Assembly: GCA_025929595.1 (NCBI GenBank) | Contig: JAICQA010000038.1 | Span: forward strand, 1 to 13,559 | Source: Xanthobacteraceae bacterium | GTDB taxonomy: Bacteria; Pseudomonadota; Alphaproteobacteria; Rhizobiales; Xanthobacteraceae | DNA: 13,559 nt | Direction: 5' to 3' | In this document: one piece after another, positions 1 through 7,465 of the stretch | Position numbering within the stretch: position 1 is the stretch's first letter | Layout of the letters: each line of letters starts with the position of its first letter | Made by a program: the position numbers and the translations under genes | The notes under the pieces: generated by a model | Told to the model about the DNA's origin: nothing | Database searches by the model: none | The model's input: the letters and a program-made list of their open reading frames with translations, nothing else

Positions 1-8
1 AAGGCGGC

Positions 9-1373
9 ATGGCCGACACTGTCCGGACCGGAACCGTCGCGCGCAGATCCTTCGTGGAGTCGCTGGCCGTCTATCTGCGTCCGCGCGTCGTTATCATCCT
101 GCTGCTTGGCTTTTCCTCTGGCCTGCCGCTCGCGCTCTCCGGCGCCACGCTCGCCATCTGGATGACCGAACGCGGCGTCGATCTCGGCACCATCGGCCTG
201 TTCTCGCTAGTGGGCCTGCCCTACACGTTCAAATTCATCTGGGCGCCGGTGGTCGATGCGCTGAATGTTCCGTTCTTCTCGCGCGTTCTTGGACGGCGGC
301 GCGGCTGGCTCGTTTTCTCGCAACTCGTTCTCGCCGCCGCCATCGTCTTTCTCGGCTCGCTCGATCCTGTCGCGGCGCCCTTCATGGTGGCGCTCGGCGC
401 CGTCATGGTCGCGGCCGCCTCAGCCACGCAGGACATCGTGATCGACGCTTTCCGGGTCGAAAGCCTCGACACCAGCGAGCAGGCGGCGGGTATGGCCTCC
501 TATGTCTTTGCCTACCGCATCGGCATGCTCGTCTCCGGTGCGGGCGTGATTGCGCTCGTGGCCTGGCTGGAAGCGTCGGGCGTGGCGTCGGATCAAGTCT
601 GGTTCTGGGGCTATGTGGCAGCGGCAGCCTTCGTCGCCGTGGGCCTCGTTGCAGCATTCTTCGCCAAGGAACCTGATACGCCCGCCGAAGTCCGTTCCGC
701 CACTGCGGGTCGCAGTCCGCTCTCGCGGCTCTGGACGACGGCCTTCGAGGCGTTCCGCGAGTTCCTGACGCGCGACGCGGCGATCCTCGTGCTGCTGTTC
801 GTCGTCCTGTTCAAATTCTGCGACGCCTTCGCGGGAGTGCTCACAGGCCCGTTCGTGATCTCCATTGGCTTCGACAAGGCGGCATATGCCACTATCGTGA
901 AGGGAGTCGGCCTAGCGGCCGTGCTCGTAGGCGGCATCGCGGGCGGTGTCGTGGCGCGCGCGCTGCCGCTGGTCACGAGCCTGTGGCTCGCCGCCTTCCT
1001 GCAAATGGCGTCGAACCTTGTTTTCGTCTGGCAGGCGTGGGTCGGCGTCAATCACGCCGCGCTGACCGTCACGATCATCGTCGAGAATTTCACCGGCGCA
1101 ATTGGTACGGTGATTTTCGTCGCGTACCTCTCGGCGCTCTGTCAGGACCGCAGGCACACGGCGACGCAGTTCGCGCTGCTGACGGCGCTCGCGGCGGTCG
1201 GCCGCACGACGCTCGCCTCAGGCGGCGGATTTGTTGCGGAAGCGGCCGGCTGGGCGATGTTCTTCACCATCACCGCACTGGCCGCGATCCCCAGCCTCTT
1301 CCTGCTGGCCTGGCTGCAAAGCCGCGGGCATTTCACGGCGCTAGAACGGCGTTCTGCTGCGCAAGGCGGCTGA
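9..1373 (+). CDS. ampG: AmpG-like muropeptide permease (MFS)
   Basis: This is a 454-residue polytopic inner-membrane protein of the major facilitator superfamily. AmpG proteins import anhydro-muropeptides released from peptidoglycan, for cell-wall recycling and, in some species, beta-lactamase induction. The AmpG signature is visible: GFSSGLPLAL (residues 34-43), TIGLFSLVGLPYTFKFIWAP (61-80), the charged cytoplasmic loop LGRRRGW (94-100) and SATQDIVIDAF (138-148). About 12 hydrophobic spans are spread over the chain, with a charged central loop near 220-255. The length is close to E. coli AmpG (491 aa). The ATG at 9 has an AAGG just upstream at 1-4, but the window edge prevents checking for an earlier start. 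Its 3' end overlaps convergent recR by 33 bp. Substrate is inferred from family; a related MFS exporter is the main alternative. Confidence 0.88.
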   Translation: MADTVRTGTVARRSFVESLAVYLRPRVVIILLLGFSSGLPLALSGATLAIWMTERGVDLGTIGLFSLVGLPYTFKFIWAPVVDALNVPFFSRVLGRRRGWLVFSQLVLAAAIVFLGSLDPVAAPFMVALGAVMVAAASATQDIVIDAFRVESLDTSEQAAGMASYVFAYRIGMLVSGAGVIALVAWLEASGVASDQVWFWGYVAAAAFVAVGLVAAFFAKEPDTPAEVRSATAGRSPLSRLWTTAFEAFREFLTRDAAILVLLFVVLFKFCDAFAGVLTGPFVISIGFDKAAYATIVKGVGLAAVLVGGIAGGVVARALPLVTSLWLAAFLQMASNLVFVWQAWVGVNHAALTVTIIVENFTGAIGTVIFVAYLSALCQDRRHTATQFALLTALAAVGRTTLASGGGFVAEAAGWAMFFTITALAAIPSLFLLAWLQSRGHFTALERRSAAQGG

Positions 1374-1946
1374 GAGCGTGCCCTCATCGAGATAGTCAAG
1401 CTCGCCGCCGACCGGCACGCCGTGCGCGAGACGCGTGGTCTTCACATTCGCGTCGCGCAAGAGGTCGGTGATGTAGTGCGCCGTCGTCTGGCCATCGACG
1501 GTGGCATTGAGCGCGAGTATCACTTCCTTCACTTCCGACTCATGCGCCCGGCGCACCAGCTTCTCGATATTGAGGTCGTCCGGGCCGACCCCGTCGAGCG
1601 GCGAGAGCGTGCCGCCGAGCACATGATATCGCCCGCCCGCGACGCCCGCGCGCTCGAGCGCCCAAAGGTCGGCGACATTCTCCACCGCGATCAGCATGGA
1701 CGCGTCGCGCGCGGGATCGGCACAGACGGTGCAGGGATCGCGCGTATCGATGTTGCCGCACGTCGAGCACACGACGATTTTCTCAAGCGCGTCGCCGAGC
1801 GCTGCTGTCAGCGGCTCCATCAGGTCGGCGCGTCGGCGCACGAGGTGGAGTGCGGCGCGGCGCGCCGAGCGGGGACCAAGCCCCGGCAGACGCGACAGCA
1901 GCTGGATCAGCCGCTCGATCTCAGGTCCGGCAACGGCGCGCGCCAT
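1341..1946 (-). CDS. recR: Recombination protein RecR
   Basis: RecR works with RecF and RecO to load RecA on single-stranded DNA at gaps during recombinational repair. The protein is 201 aa, the same length as E. coli RecR. Domains in order are a helix-hairpin-helix region around residues 10-35 (LSRLPGLGPRSARR), a C4 zinc finger (C60, C63, C72, C75), a Toprim domain from about 83 to 175 (LIAVEN with acidic E89; LALNATVDGQTT at 144-155) and the conserved C-terminal GVPVGGELDYLDEGTL (176-191). Its ATG shares one base with the stop of the upstream ebfC gene (TGATG), so the two are probably translationally coupled in a dnaX-ebfC-recR operon. The 3' end runs 33 bp into the convergent ampG gene. 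Confidence 0.97.
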   Translation of the reverse strand: MARAVAGPEIERLIQLLSRLPGLGPRSARRAALHLVRRRADLMEPLTAALGDALEKIVVCSTCGNIDTRDPCTVCADPARDASMLIAVENVADLWALERAGVAGGRYHVLGGTLSPLDGVGPDDLNIEKLVRRAHESEVKEVILALNATVDGQTTAHYITDLLRDANVKTTRLAHGVPVGGELDYLDEGTLSAALRSRTPF

Positions 1947-2266
1947 CAGAAGAGTTTCAATCCCGGCGGCAGCGGCAGGCCGCCAGTCAGCGCGCCTGCC
2001 TTTTCCTGCGCGATTTTTTCCGCCTTGGCGCGGGCGTCGGCATGTGCCGCGCTCACGAGATCCTCGACGATCTCTTTCTCATCTGGCTTCATCAGGCTCG
2101 AGTCGATCGACAGCTTGCGCATCTCGCCCTTGACGGAAAGCGTGACGGTGACGAGTCCGCCGCCGGAGGTGCCCGAAACTTCGGTCGCCTCAAGCTCCGA
2201 CTGAAGCTGCTGCATCTTCTCCTGCAACTGCTTGAGTTGTCCCATCATTCCCATGAGATCGCGCAT
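1946..2266 (-). CDS. YbaB/EbfC family nucleoid-associated protein
   Basis: This 106-residue protein matches the YbaB/EbfC family of small dimeric DNA-binding proteins. They are almost always encoded between dnaX and recR, as here. The N-terminal amphipathic helix is Met/Gln/Leu-rich (MGMMGQLKQLQEKMQQLQ, residues 5-22). It is followed by a beta-hairpin core (GLVTVTLSVKGEMRKLSID, 37-55), an acidic helix with DEKEIVEDLV (62-71), and a Gly/Pro-rich C-terminus (GGLPLPPGLKLF). A Shine-Dalgarno AAAGGA at 2275-2280 lies 8 bases before the ATG and overlaps the dnaX stop codon. The 12 bp gap to dnaX and the 1-base overlap with recR indicate one transcript. Exact cellular role in this organism is not deducible. 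Confidence 0.95.
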   Translation of the reverse strand: MRDLMGMMGQLKQLQEKMQQLQSELEATEVSGTSGGGLVTVTLSVKGEMRKLSIDSSLMKPDEKEIVEDLVSAAHADARAKAEKIAQEKAGALTGGLPLPPGLKLF

Positions 2267-2278
2267 ATCGAGGGTCCT

Positions 2279-4099
2279 TTAATTGAGGCGCTCGTCTTCG
2301 TCCGGTGGATCCGGCGGCATGTCGGATGCCTGATCGAATTCCGGTTGGACCACCGGCTCGGGTGTGGCCACGCGCTGGCGCACGGCGACAATCTCCGCGC
2401 CGGGAAAGTTTTTCATCGCAGCCTGCACGAGCGGATGGGCGAGCGCGTCTTCCTTGCGCATCGCCTCTTCGCCCTTACGCTGCTCTTCGACCGTCTGGCC
2501 GCCCTGCTGCGGCGCGAGCACGACGACCCAGCGCTTGCCGGTCCATTCATGCAGCCTGACCGACAGGCTGTTGGCAAAACCGACCGGCGCGTCTTCGGTC
2601 AGCGCGATCTCGAGCCGCCCGTCCTGAATACGGACTGGTCGAACGAATTTTTCGAGCGCCAGCTTCAGTTGGATGTCGCGCTTGTCGTTCGCGAGCGCCA
2701 CGACATCCGCAAAGGTCTCAAGTCGCGGCGCGGGTGCGGCCTCGCTGGCGCGGGGTGCGGCCACAGGCCGGGGCACGGAACCTGCTTGAGCGCCGCCGGC
2801 GTTCACCACCATCCGTGCACCGGCCGGCGCACCGGCATTCGATGGCGCCGAAGATGGAGCCGCACCACCGCCCGCCTCATCGCGCAGCGTCCGCAGCGCC
2901 TCGTCGGGCGTCGGCAGGTCGGCAGCGTAAGCGAGCCGGACCAAAATCATCTCGGCCGCCTGCGACGATTTCTCGGAGCTCTGAACTTCGGACAGGCCTT
3001 TGGAGAGCATCTGCCAGGTCCGCGACAGCACCCGCAGCGAAAGTTTCTCGGCGAAGTCGCGTCCGCGATTGCGCTCGGATTCCACGAGGCTGCGGTCCTC
3101 GGTCGACGACGGCACGAGCTTGAAGCGGGTCACGAGATGCGTGAATTCGGCCAGATCGGAGACGATCACCACCGGATCGGCGCCGGTGTCGTAGAGTTCG
3201 CGGAAATCGCCGAGCGCGGTCGCAATGTCGCCTTTCATCAGCGCTTCGAACAGATCGATGATGCGCGCGCGATCGGCAAGGCCGAGCTGCGCCCGCACCT
3301 CGTCGGCCCTGAGGTCGGACTGGCCGTGAGCGATCGCCTGATCGAGCAGCGAGAGCGCGTCACGCACCGAACCTTCGGCGGCGCGCGCGACAATGCCAAG
3401 CACTTCGGACTCGGCTTTCACGCCTTCTTTCTCGCAGATTTCGGCGAGGCGCTGCGCGATCAGATCGCCCTCGACACGACGCAGGTCGAAGCGCTGACAG
3501 CGCGACAGCACCGTGACCGGCACTTTCCGGATTTCCGTCGTCGCAAAAATGAACTTCACATGGGGCGGCGGTTCTTCGAGCGTCTTCAGGAGCGCGTTGA
3601 AGGCCGCCGTTGAGAGCATATGGACTTCGTCGAGGATGTAGATCTTGTAACGCGCGCTTACCGGCGTGTAGCGGATCGCGTCGTTGATCTGACGGATGTC
3701 GTCGACGCTGTTATGTGACGCGGCGTCCATCTCGAGGACGTCGATGTGACGGCTCTCGATGATCGCCTCGCAGTGGCGGCCGAGTACCGGCATGTCGAGG
3801 GTTGGCGCGCCGCCGCCCTCGGGCGGCTCGTAGTTCAGCGCGCGGGCGAGGATGCGGGCTGTCGTGGTCTTGCCCACGCCGCGCACGCCCGACAGCATAT
3901 AGGCCTGTGCGATGCGGCCGCTCCCGAACGCGTTGCGGAGCGTGCGCACCATCGCATCCTGTCCGATCAGGTCATCGAAAGAGGCCGGGCGGTATTTGCG
4001 TGCCAGCACTCGGTACGCGCCGGTCAGGGAGGCAGCATCGGCCGCAGCTCCGGCCCTGGCTCGGGCTCCGCTTGCGACGTTTTTCGGGGCCTCATTCAT
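2279..4099 (-). CDS. dnaX: DNA polymerase III subunit gamma/tau (DnaX)
   Basis: DnaX is the AAA+ motor subunit of the clamp loader, which places the beta sliding clamp on primed DNA and tethers polymerase cores. With the ATG at 4099 it is 606 aa (E. coli tau is 643). Visible motifs are the Walker A GVRGVGKTT (residues 71-79), Walker B ILDEVH (155-160) and the SRC arginine-finger motif (199-201), together with KYRPASFDDLIGQ (35-47) and the AEGSVRDALSLLDQ sensor-2 region (241-254). After about 405 comes an Ala/Pro-rich linker, then a tau-type C-terminal domain (about 460-580) and an acidic tail. Only one Cys (C110) remains where E. coli DnaX has a four-Cys zinc module. A TTG at 4171 would extend the frame by 24 residues, but the extension is low-complexity and lies directly after ffs, so I prefer 4099. 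No clear Shine-Dalgarno precedes 4099. Confidence 0.96.
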   Translation of the reverse strand: MNEAPKNVASGARARAGAAADAASLTGAYRVLARKYRPASFDDLIGQDAMVRTLRNAFGSGRIAQAYMLSGVRGVGKTTTARILARALNYEPPEGGGAPTLDMPVLGRHCEAIIESRHIDVLEMDAASHNSVDDIRQINDAIRYTPVSARYKIYILDEVHMLSTAAFNALLKTLEEPPPHVKFIFATTEIRKVPVTVLSRCQRFDLRRVEGDLIAQRLAEICEKEGVKAESEVLGIVARAAEGSVRDALSLLDQAIAHGQSDLRADEVRAQLGLADRARIIDLFEALMKGDIATALGDFRELYDTGADPVVIVSDLAEFTHLVTRFKLVPSSTEDRSLVESERNRGRDFAEKLSLRVLSRTWQMLSKGLSEVQSSEKSSQAAEMILVRLAYAADLPTPDEALRTLRDEAGGGAAPSSAPSNAGAPAGARMVVNAGGAQAGSVPRPVAAPRASEAAPAPRLETFADVVALANDKRDIQLKLALEKFVRPVRIQDGRLEIALTEDAPVGFANSLSVRLHEWTGKRWVVVLAPQQGGQTVEEQRKGEEAMRKEDALAHPLVQAAMKNFPGAEIVAVRQRVATPEPVVQPEFDQASDMPPDPPDEDERLN

Positions 4100-4187
4100 C
4101 GCTGCGCTCGACAATTTCCCGGTTGTACCGGTCAAGCCGCGTCGTCTGCCCGGCCCGCCGGTTCTGAACAAGCGCCCTGAGACGAAA

Positions 4188-4287
4188 GTGGGAGGTTGGA
4201 CCGATAACCCGAACCGGTCTCGTTAGGGCTGCTTCCTTCCGGACCTGACCCGGTTGGCGAGTGGCTCGTCCACCGCCAACCTCCCGC
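4188..4287 (-). ncRNA. ffs: Bacterial signal recognition particle RNA (4.5S-type)
   Basis: The small SRP RNA binds Ffh and directs ribosomes making membrane proteins to FtsY. On the minus strand the diagnostic apical domain is present: CAGGTCCGGAAGGAAGCAGC, with the GGAA tetraloop and the asymmetric loop that contacts the Ffh M domain (positions 4250 down to 4230). The ends form a perfect 10-bp stem: GGGAGGTTGG at 4285-4276 pairs with CCAACCTCCC at 4199-4190. This gives an RNA of about 96-100 nt, typical of the short bacterial form without an Alu domain. It lies upstream of dnaX on the same strand with its own promoter. End positions are accurate to a few bases. Confidence 0.95.
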
Positions 4288-4291
4288 CCTC

Positions 4292-4320
4292 TATATCGTC
4301 CCTCCCGCCTATGATGGCAA
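4292..4320 (-). promoter_or_regulatory. Predicted sigma-70-type promoter of ffs
   Basis: Reading leftward, a -35-like TTGCCA (4320-4315) and a -10-like GATATA (4297-4292) are separated by exactly 17 bases. The -10 ends 6-7 bases before the first G of the terminal SRP RNA stem at 4285, so the predicted transcription start coincides with the RNA 5' end inferred independently from folding. That agreement is the main support; there is no experimental evidence here. Confidence 0.6.
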
Positions 4321-4374
4321 GCTAGCGGCTGATTCCCAATTTGCCCGATTCCGGTGCCAGTCTGGGCAATCCAC

Positions 4375-4380
4375 AGGAGG
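4375..4380 (+). promoter_or_regulatory. Strong ribosome binding site fixing a GTG start
   Basis: A perfect AGGAGG lies 7 bases before the GTG at 4388. It decides the start of the HIT-family gene, which has no upstream ATG that would fit better. Confidence 0.8.
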
Positions 4381-4387
4381 GTCCTGC

Positions 4388-4807
4388 GTGAGCGTCCAGC
4401 CATTCGTCCTCGATCCGCGCCTTGAAGCCGAAACCTCGCAGATCGGGGAACTGGCACTTTGCCGGGTGCTTCTGATGGATGACGCGCGCTTCCCATGGCT
4501 CATCCTCGTGCCGAAACGGCCGGGGCTCGTCGAGATCATCGACCTCGGTTCGGCGGACCTCGTACGGCTGATGGAAGAAATTGCAACCGCGTCGGGCGTG
4601 CTGGAAGCGGCGACGTCGGCGTTCAAGCTCAATGTGGCAGCCCTCGGCAATGTCGTGCGGCAACTGCACGTGCATGTCATCGCGCGCTTCGAGAATGACG
4701 CCGCATGGCCGAGCCCGGTCTGGGGCAAGGGCGAGCGCGTATCCTACGAGCCGGTGAAGCGCGCCGAATTTTCCGGCAAGCTGCGCGCGGGGTTCGGCTT
4801 CGGCTAA
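4388..4807 (+). CDS. HIT-family (histidine triad) nucleotide-binding protein
   Basis: A 139-residue protein of the HIT superfamily, whose members hydrolyse or transfer nucleotidyl groups (dinucleoside polyphosphates, nucleoside phosphoramidates). The motif is QLHVHVIAR (residues 92-100): the usual H-x-H-x-H reads Q92-x-H94-x-H96, so the first His is Gln while the middle, normally nucleophilic His is kept. Upstream, LILVPKR (38-44) and FKLNVAALGN (79-88) match the HIT core strand and the Asn-bearing strand. A Trp/Pro segment (AWPSPVWG, 106-113) follows the motif. The GTG start has a perfect AGGAGG. Only 9 bp separate it from nudC, so the two are likely co-transcribed, which fits a nucleotide-hydrolysis theme. 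Substrate unknown. Confidence 0.85.
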   Translation: MSVQPFVLDPRLEAETSQIGELALCRVLLMDDARFPWLILVPKRPGLVEIIDLGSADLVRLMEEIATASGVLEAATSAFKLNVAALGNVVRQLHVHVIARFENDAAWPSPVWGKGERVSYEPVKRAEFSGKLRAGFGFG

Positions 4808-4816
4808 CATCGCCGG

Positions 4817-5779
4817 ATGTCGTCGCCGCCTCCCCTGACCTCCTCGCTCGGTCCCTGGCCCAATCTCGCCAATACCGGCTCGCCGCTCGACCGCGTCAGC
4901 GAACGGCGTCGCGACCAGGCCTTTATTGCAAGCACGTTGAGCCACGCCGACGCACGGGCGGTACTCATCGGCGGCGAGACGATCGTGCTCGCGCAAGCCG
5001 AAGGTAACGACCCGTTCATTCCGCTCGCATCGGCGCACAAGATCGCGGAGATCGGCGAGAGCATTTTCATCGGCACGATTGAAGGTGCCGCACGTCTCGG
5101 CTTCGCGATTTCACCGGACGATGCCGAGCGGCTGAAAGAGCGCACGGACCTCCTTGTCACCGATCTGCGTACGATCGCCATGCGCGGACTGATTGCGCCA
5201 CAGCATCTCCAGCCGGTTGCGATCGCAAAGGCCCTCCTGACCTGGCACTCGCGCCACCGCTTCTGCTCGAATTGCGGTCAGCCTACGCAAGTCACCGAGC
5301 AAGGCTGGCGGCGCGACTGCTCTACCTGCAATGCGCAGCATTTCCCTCGCACCGATCCGTGCGTCATCATGCTGGCGATCGACGGCGAGCGCTGCCTGCT
5401 TGGCCGCTCTGCGCGCTTTCCGGCCGGCATGTATTCATGCCTCGCGGGGTTCGTTGAGCCCGGCGAGTCGCTCGAGGAAGCGACACGGCGCGAGACGTAC
5501 GAGGAAGCCGGCATCCGTGTCGGGCGCGTCGGCTATTTCGCCTCGCAACCATGGCCCTACCCGATGTCGCTGATGATCGGCTGCTTTGCGCAGGCCGAAA
5601 CACGCGACCTCAACATCGACCGCAACGAGTTGGAAGACGCGCTGTGGGTGACACGCGAGGAAGCGGCGCTTATGCTTTCCCGTCAGCATCCAGGATCGCT
5701 GTTCACGCCGCCGCCGATGGCGGTCGCGCACCACATCATCCGCGCCTATGTCGAGCGCGGACCGGACGTGTTGCGTTAG
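4817..5779 (+). CDS. nudC: NADH pyrophosphatase (NudC-type Nudix hydrolase)
   Basis: NudC enzymes cleave NADH to NMNH and AMP and can also remove NAD caps from RNA 5' ends. The 320-residue protein has three parts: an N-terminal domain (about 1-140), a zinc ribbon with C150, C153, C168 and C171 (FCSNCGQP; CSTCNAQHFPRTDP) and a C-terminal Nudix domain. The Nudix box is complete: G211-x5-E217-x7-R225-E226-x2-E229-E230-x-G232. The NudC-specific SQPWPYP motif follows at 243-249 and separates it from ADP-ribose and Ap4A hydrolases. E. coli NudC is 257 aa; the extra length is N-terminal. ATG 4817 follows the HIT gene by 9 bp without a strong Shine-Dalgarno. Its stop codon overlaps the convergent pheA stop. 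Confidence 0.95.
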   Translation: MSSPPPLTSSLGPWPNLANTGSPLDRVSERRRDQAFIASTLSHADARAVLIGGETIVLAQAEGNDPFIPLASAHKIAEIGESIFIGTIEGAARLGFAISPDDAERLKERTDLLVTDLRTIAMRGLIAPQHLQPVAIAKALLTWHSRHRFCSNCGQPTQVTEQGWRRDCSTCNAQHFPRTDPCVIMLAIDGERCLLGRSARFPAGMYSCLAGFVEPGESLEEATRRETYEEAGIRVGRVGYFASQPWPYPMSLMIGCFAQAETRDLNIDRNELEDALWVTREEAALMLSRQHPGSLFTPPPMAVAHHIIRAYVERGPDVLR

Positions 5780-6639
5780 CTCGCCTCTTCACGCTTGCGG
5801 AAGCGGAACGGGTGCGCCGGATAGACACCGAGGATTTTCACCTCCTCGGAGAAGAAGGCGAGTTCCTCGAGAGCGAGTTTTAGCGGCCGCTCATCGGGAT
5901 GGCCTTCCACATCGGCGTAGAACTGTGTCGCAAAGAACTCTCCGCCGATCTGATAGGATTCAAGCTTCGTCATGTTGACGCCGTTGGTGGCGAAGCCGCC
6001 CATTGCCTTATAGAGCGCCGCCGGGACGTTGCGTACGCGGAAGACGAAGGTCGTCACCGTCGGTCCGTTGCCATGCGAGACCCAGTCGGGCTGCTGGGAC
6101 AACACGATGAAGCGCGTGGTGTTGTGCGCTTCATCCTCGATGTCCTCTGCCAGGATATCGAGGCCGTAGATTTCCGCGGCGAGCCGCGAGGCAATCGCGG
6201 CGCGCGACTTGTCCTTGGTTTCCGCGATCTGCCTCGCAGAGCCCGCGGTGTCGGCGCCGATCACCGCATGCAGGTTGAGCTTGCGGATCATGTTGCGGCA
6301 CTGGCCGAGCGCATGGATGTGGCTCTGCACGGTTTTCACAGTCGCAAGCGTCGCGCCCTTCGGCGCCACCAACTGATGGCGGATCGGGAGGAACTGCTCG
6401 GCGACAATGTGCAGATTCGAAGTCGGCATCAGGTGGTGGATATCCGCGACACGGCCCGCGACCGAATTTTCGATCGGAATCATGGCGAGATCGCTGTCGC
6501 CGCTCGTGACGGCCGCGAACGCGTCCTCGAAAGTCGGGCACGGCACCGCCTCCAACGCGGGATAGGCCTCGCGCGACATAATATGCGAGTTGGCGCCGGG
6601 TTCGCCCTGGAAGGCGATGGTCTTCAGCTTCTTGCTCAT
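5776..6639 (-). CDS. pheA: Prephenate dehydratase (monofunctional, with ACT domain)
   Basis: This enzyme converts prephenate to phenylpyruvate, the penultimate step of phenylalanine synthesis, in the cytoplasm. The 287-residue protein has no chorismate mutase domain. The catalytic PDT domain spans about 6-183: IAFQGEPGANSH (8-19), MIPIENSVAGRV (53-64) and the hallmark HNTTRF (172-177), whose Thr-Arg-Phe is catalytic. An ACT regulatory domain follows at about 196-275 (TFVFRVRNVPAALYKAMGGF; NGVNMTKLESYQ). The usual ACT phenylalanine-binding ESRP reads ESYQ (227-230). The ATG at 6639 overlaps the kdsB stop in an ATGA, so the pair is probably translationally coupled. The 3' end interlocks with nudC. 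Confidence 0.96.
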   Translation of the reverse strand: MSKKLKTIAFQGEPGANSHIMSREAYPALEAVPCPTFEDAFAAVTSGDSDLAMIPIENSVAGRVADIHHLMPTSNLHIVAEQFLPIRHQLVAPKGATLATVKTVQSHIHALGQCRNMIRKLNLHAVIGADTAGSARQIAETKDKSRAAIASRLAAEIYGLDILAEDIEDEAHNTTRFIVLSQQPDWVSHGNGPTVTTFVFRVRNVPAALYKAMGGFATNGVNMTKLESYQIGGEFFATQFYADVEGHPDERPLKLALEELAFFSEEVKILGVYPAHPFRFRKREEAS

Positions 6640-7403
6640 GATTTATCTTTGCGGCCGGCGAGCATCGCGCGGGCCCGTTCGAGGTCGGCGGGAGTATCGA
6701 CACCGAGGGGGACCGCGTCAACGATGGCGACGTCGATCCGCATGCCCGCTTCGAGCGCGCGCAACTGTTCGAGGTTCTCTCGCTGTTCGAGCGGCGACGG
6801 AGCGAGCTTAACGAAACGCTCCAGCGCGGCGCGGCGATACGCATAGAGCCCGATGTGATGATAAAGCGGCCCTTCGCCCGCGGGCGCGGTGGCGCGCGTG
6901 AAATAGAGCGCGTGCAGACGCCGGTCGCCGGCGGGCGTACCCACGACCTTCACCACATTCGGGTTCGTCCGCTCCGCCGCGACCGTGATCTCGGCGGCGA
7001 CGGTGCCGATATCGACGGCGGGATCATTGAGCAGCGCGACGGCGGCCCGAATTGTGTTCGGATCGACCGTCGGCAGGTCGCCCTGCACGTTGACGACGAT
7101 GTCGGCTTTTCCATCTGGGTCGGCCTTGCCGAGCGCCTCAAAAATGCGGTCGGAGCCGGAGCGATGATCGGCGCGGGTGATCAGCGCACGGCAGCCCGCA
7201 TGCTCGGCGGCGCGGATGATCTCGGGTGCGTCCGCCGCCACCCACACGTCGCCGATTCGCGCTTCGGCGGCGCGCGCCGCCACATGCGCGATCATGGGCC
7301 GGCCAGCGATATCGGCGAGCGGCTTGCCGGGCAGGCGTGTCGCCGCCATCCGCGCCGGGATGAGGACGATGGCCGTTGTGGAGAACGTCTCGGAGGGTCG
7401 CAT
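6636..7403 (-). CDS. kdsB: 3-deoxy-manno-octulosonate cytidylyltransferase (CMP-Kdo synthetase)
   Basis: KdsB activates Kdo with CTP to give CMP-Kdo for the inner core of lipopolysaccharide. From the ATG at 7403 it is 255 aa (E. coli 248). Motifs in order are the nucleotide-binding IPARMAATRLPGKPLADIAG (residues 15-34), RSGSDRI (81-87), the metal-binding VNVQGDLP (104-111), YHHIGLYAYRR (181-191), PLEQRENLEQLR (204-215) and GVDTPADLE (234-242). The frame is open to a TTG at 7457 preceded by AAGGA, which would add 18 residues of no family resemblance. A putative promoter whose start site would fall at about 7459 makes 7403 the better choice. It is co-translated with pheA through an ATGA overlap, although the two pathways are unrelated. 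Confidence 0.95.
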   Translation of the reverse strand: MRPSETFSTTAIVLIPARMAATRLPGKPLADIAGRPMIAHVAARAAEARIGDVWVAADAPEIIRAAEHAGCRALITRADHRSGSDRIFEALGKADPDGKADIVVNVQGDLPTVDPNTIRAAVALLNDPAVDIGTVAAEITVAAERTNPNVVKVVGTPAGDRRLHALYFTRATAPAGEGPLYHHIGLYAYRRAALERFVKLAPSPLEQRENLEQLRALEAGMRIDVAIVDAVPLGVDTPADLERARAMLAGRKDKS

Positions 7404-7465
7404 GGATCGCGATCCAGACCCGGATTTCGCGTCCGGAGCGGCAGAAGGTAGCAGCAACGGCGGTC

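Noticed and set aside
1850..3613. Long plus-strand open frame (587 codons) opposite recR, ebfC and dnaX
   Set aside because: It lies antisense to three well-conserved genes and its translation is rich in Arg, His and Gly with no family resemblance. Long antisense frames are expected in DNA with this G+C content.
2279..4099. Programmed frameshift site in dnaX producing a gamma form
   Set aside because: No A-rich slippery heptamer like that of E. coli was found. Only five-A runs occur (around residues 483 and 563), without a convincing context.
4100..4171. N-terminal extension of DnaX from TTG 4171
   Set aside because: The extension is short and low-complexity, begins right after the ffs RNA, and the family-like N-terminus starts from the ATG at 4099.
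4341..4369. TTGCCC ... GGGCAA inverted repeat before the HIT gene
   Set aside because: The arms are only 6 bp with a 17-base gap and the pairing does not extend, which is easily due to chance.
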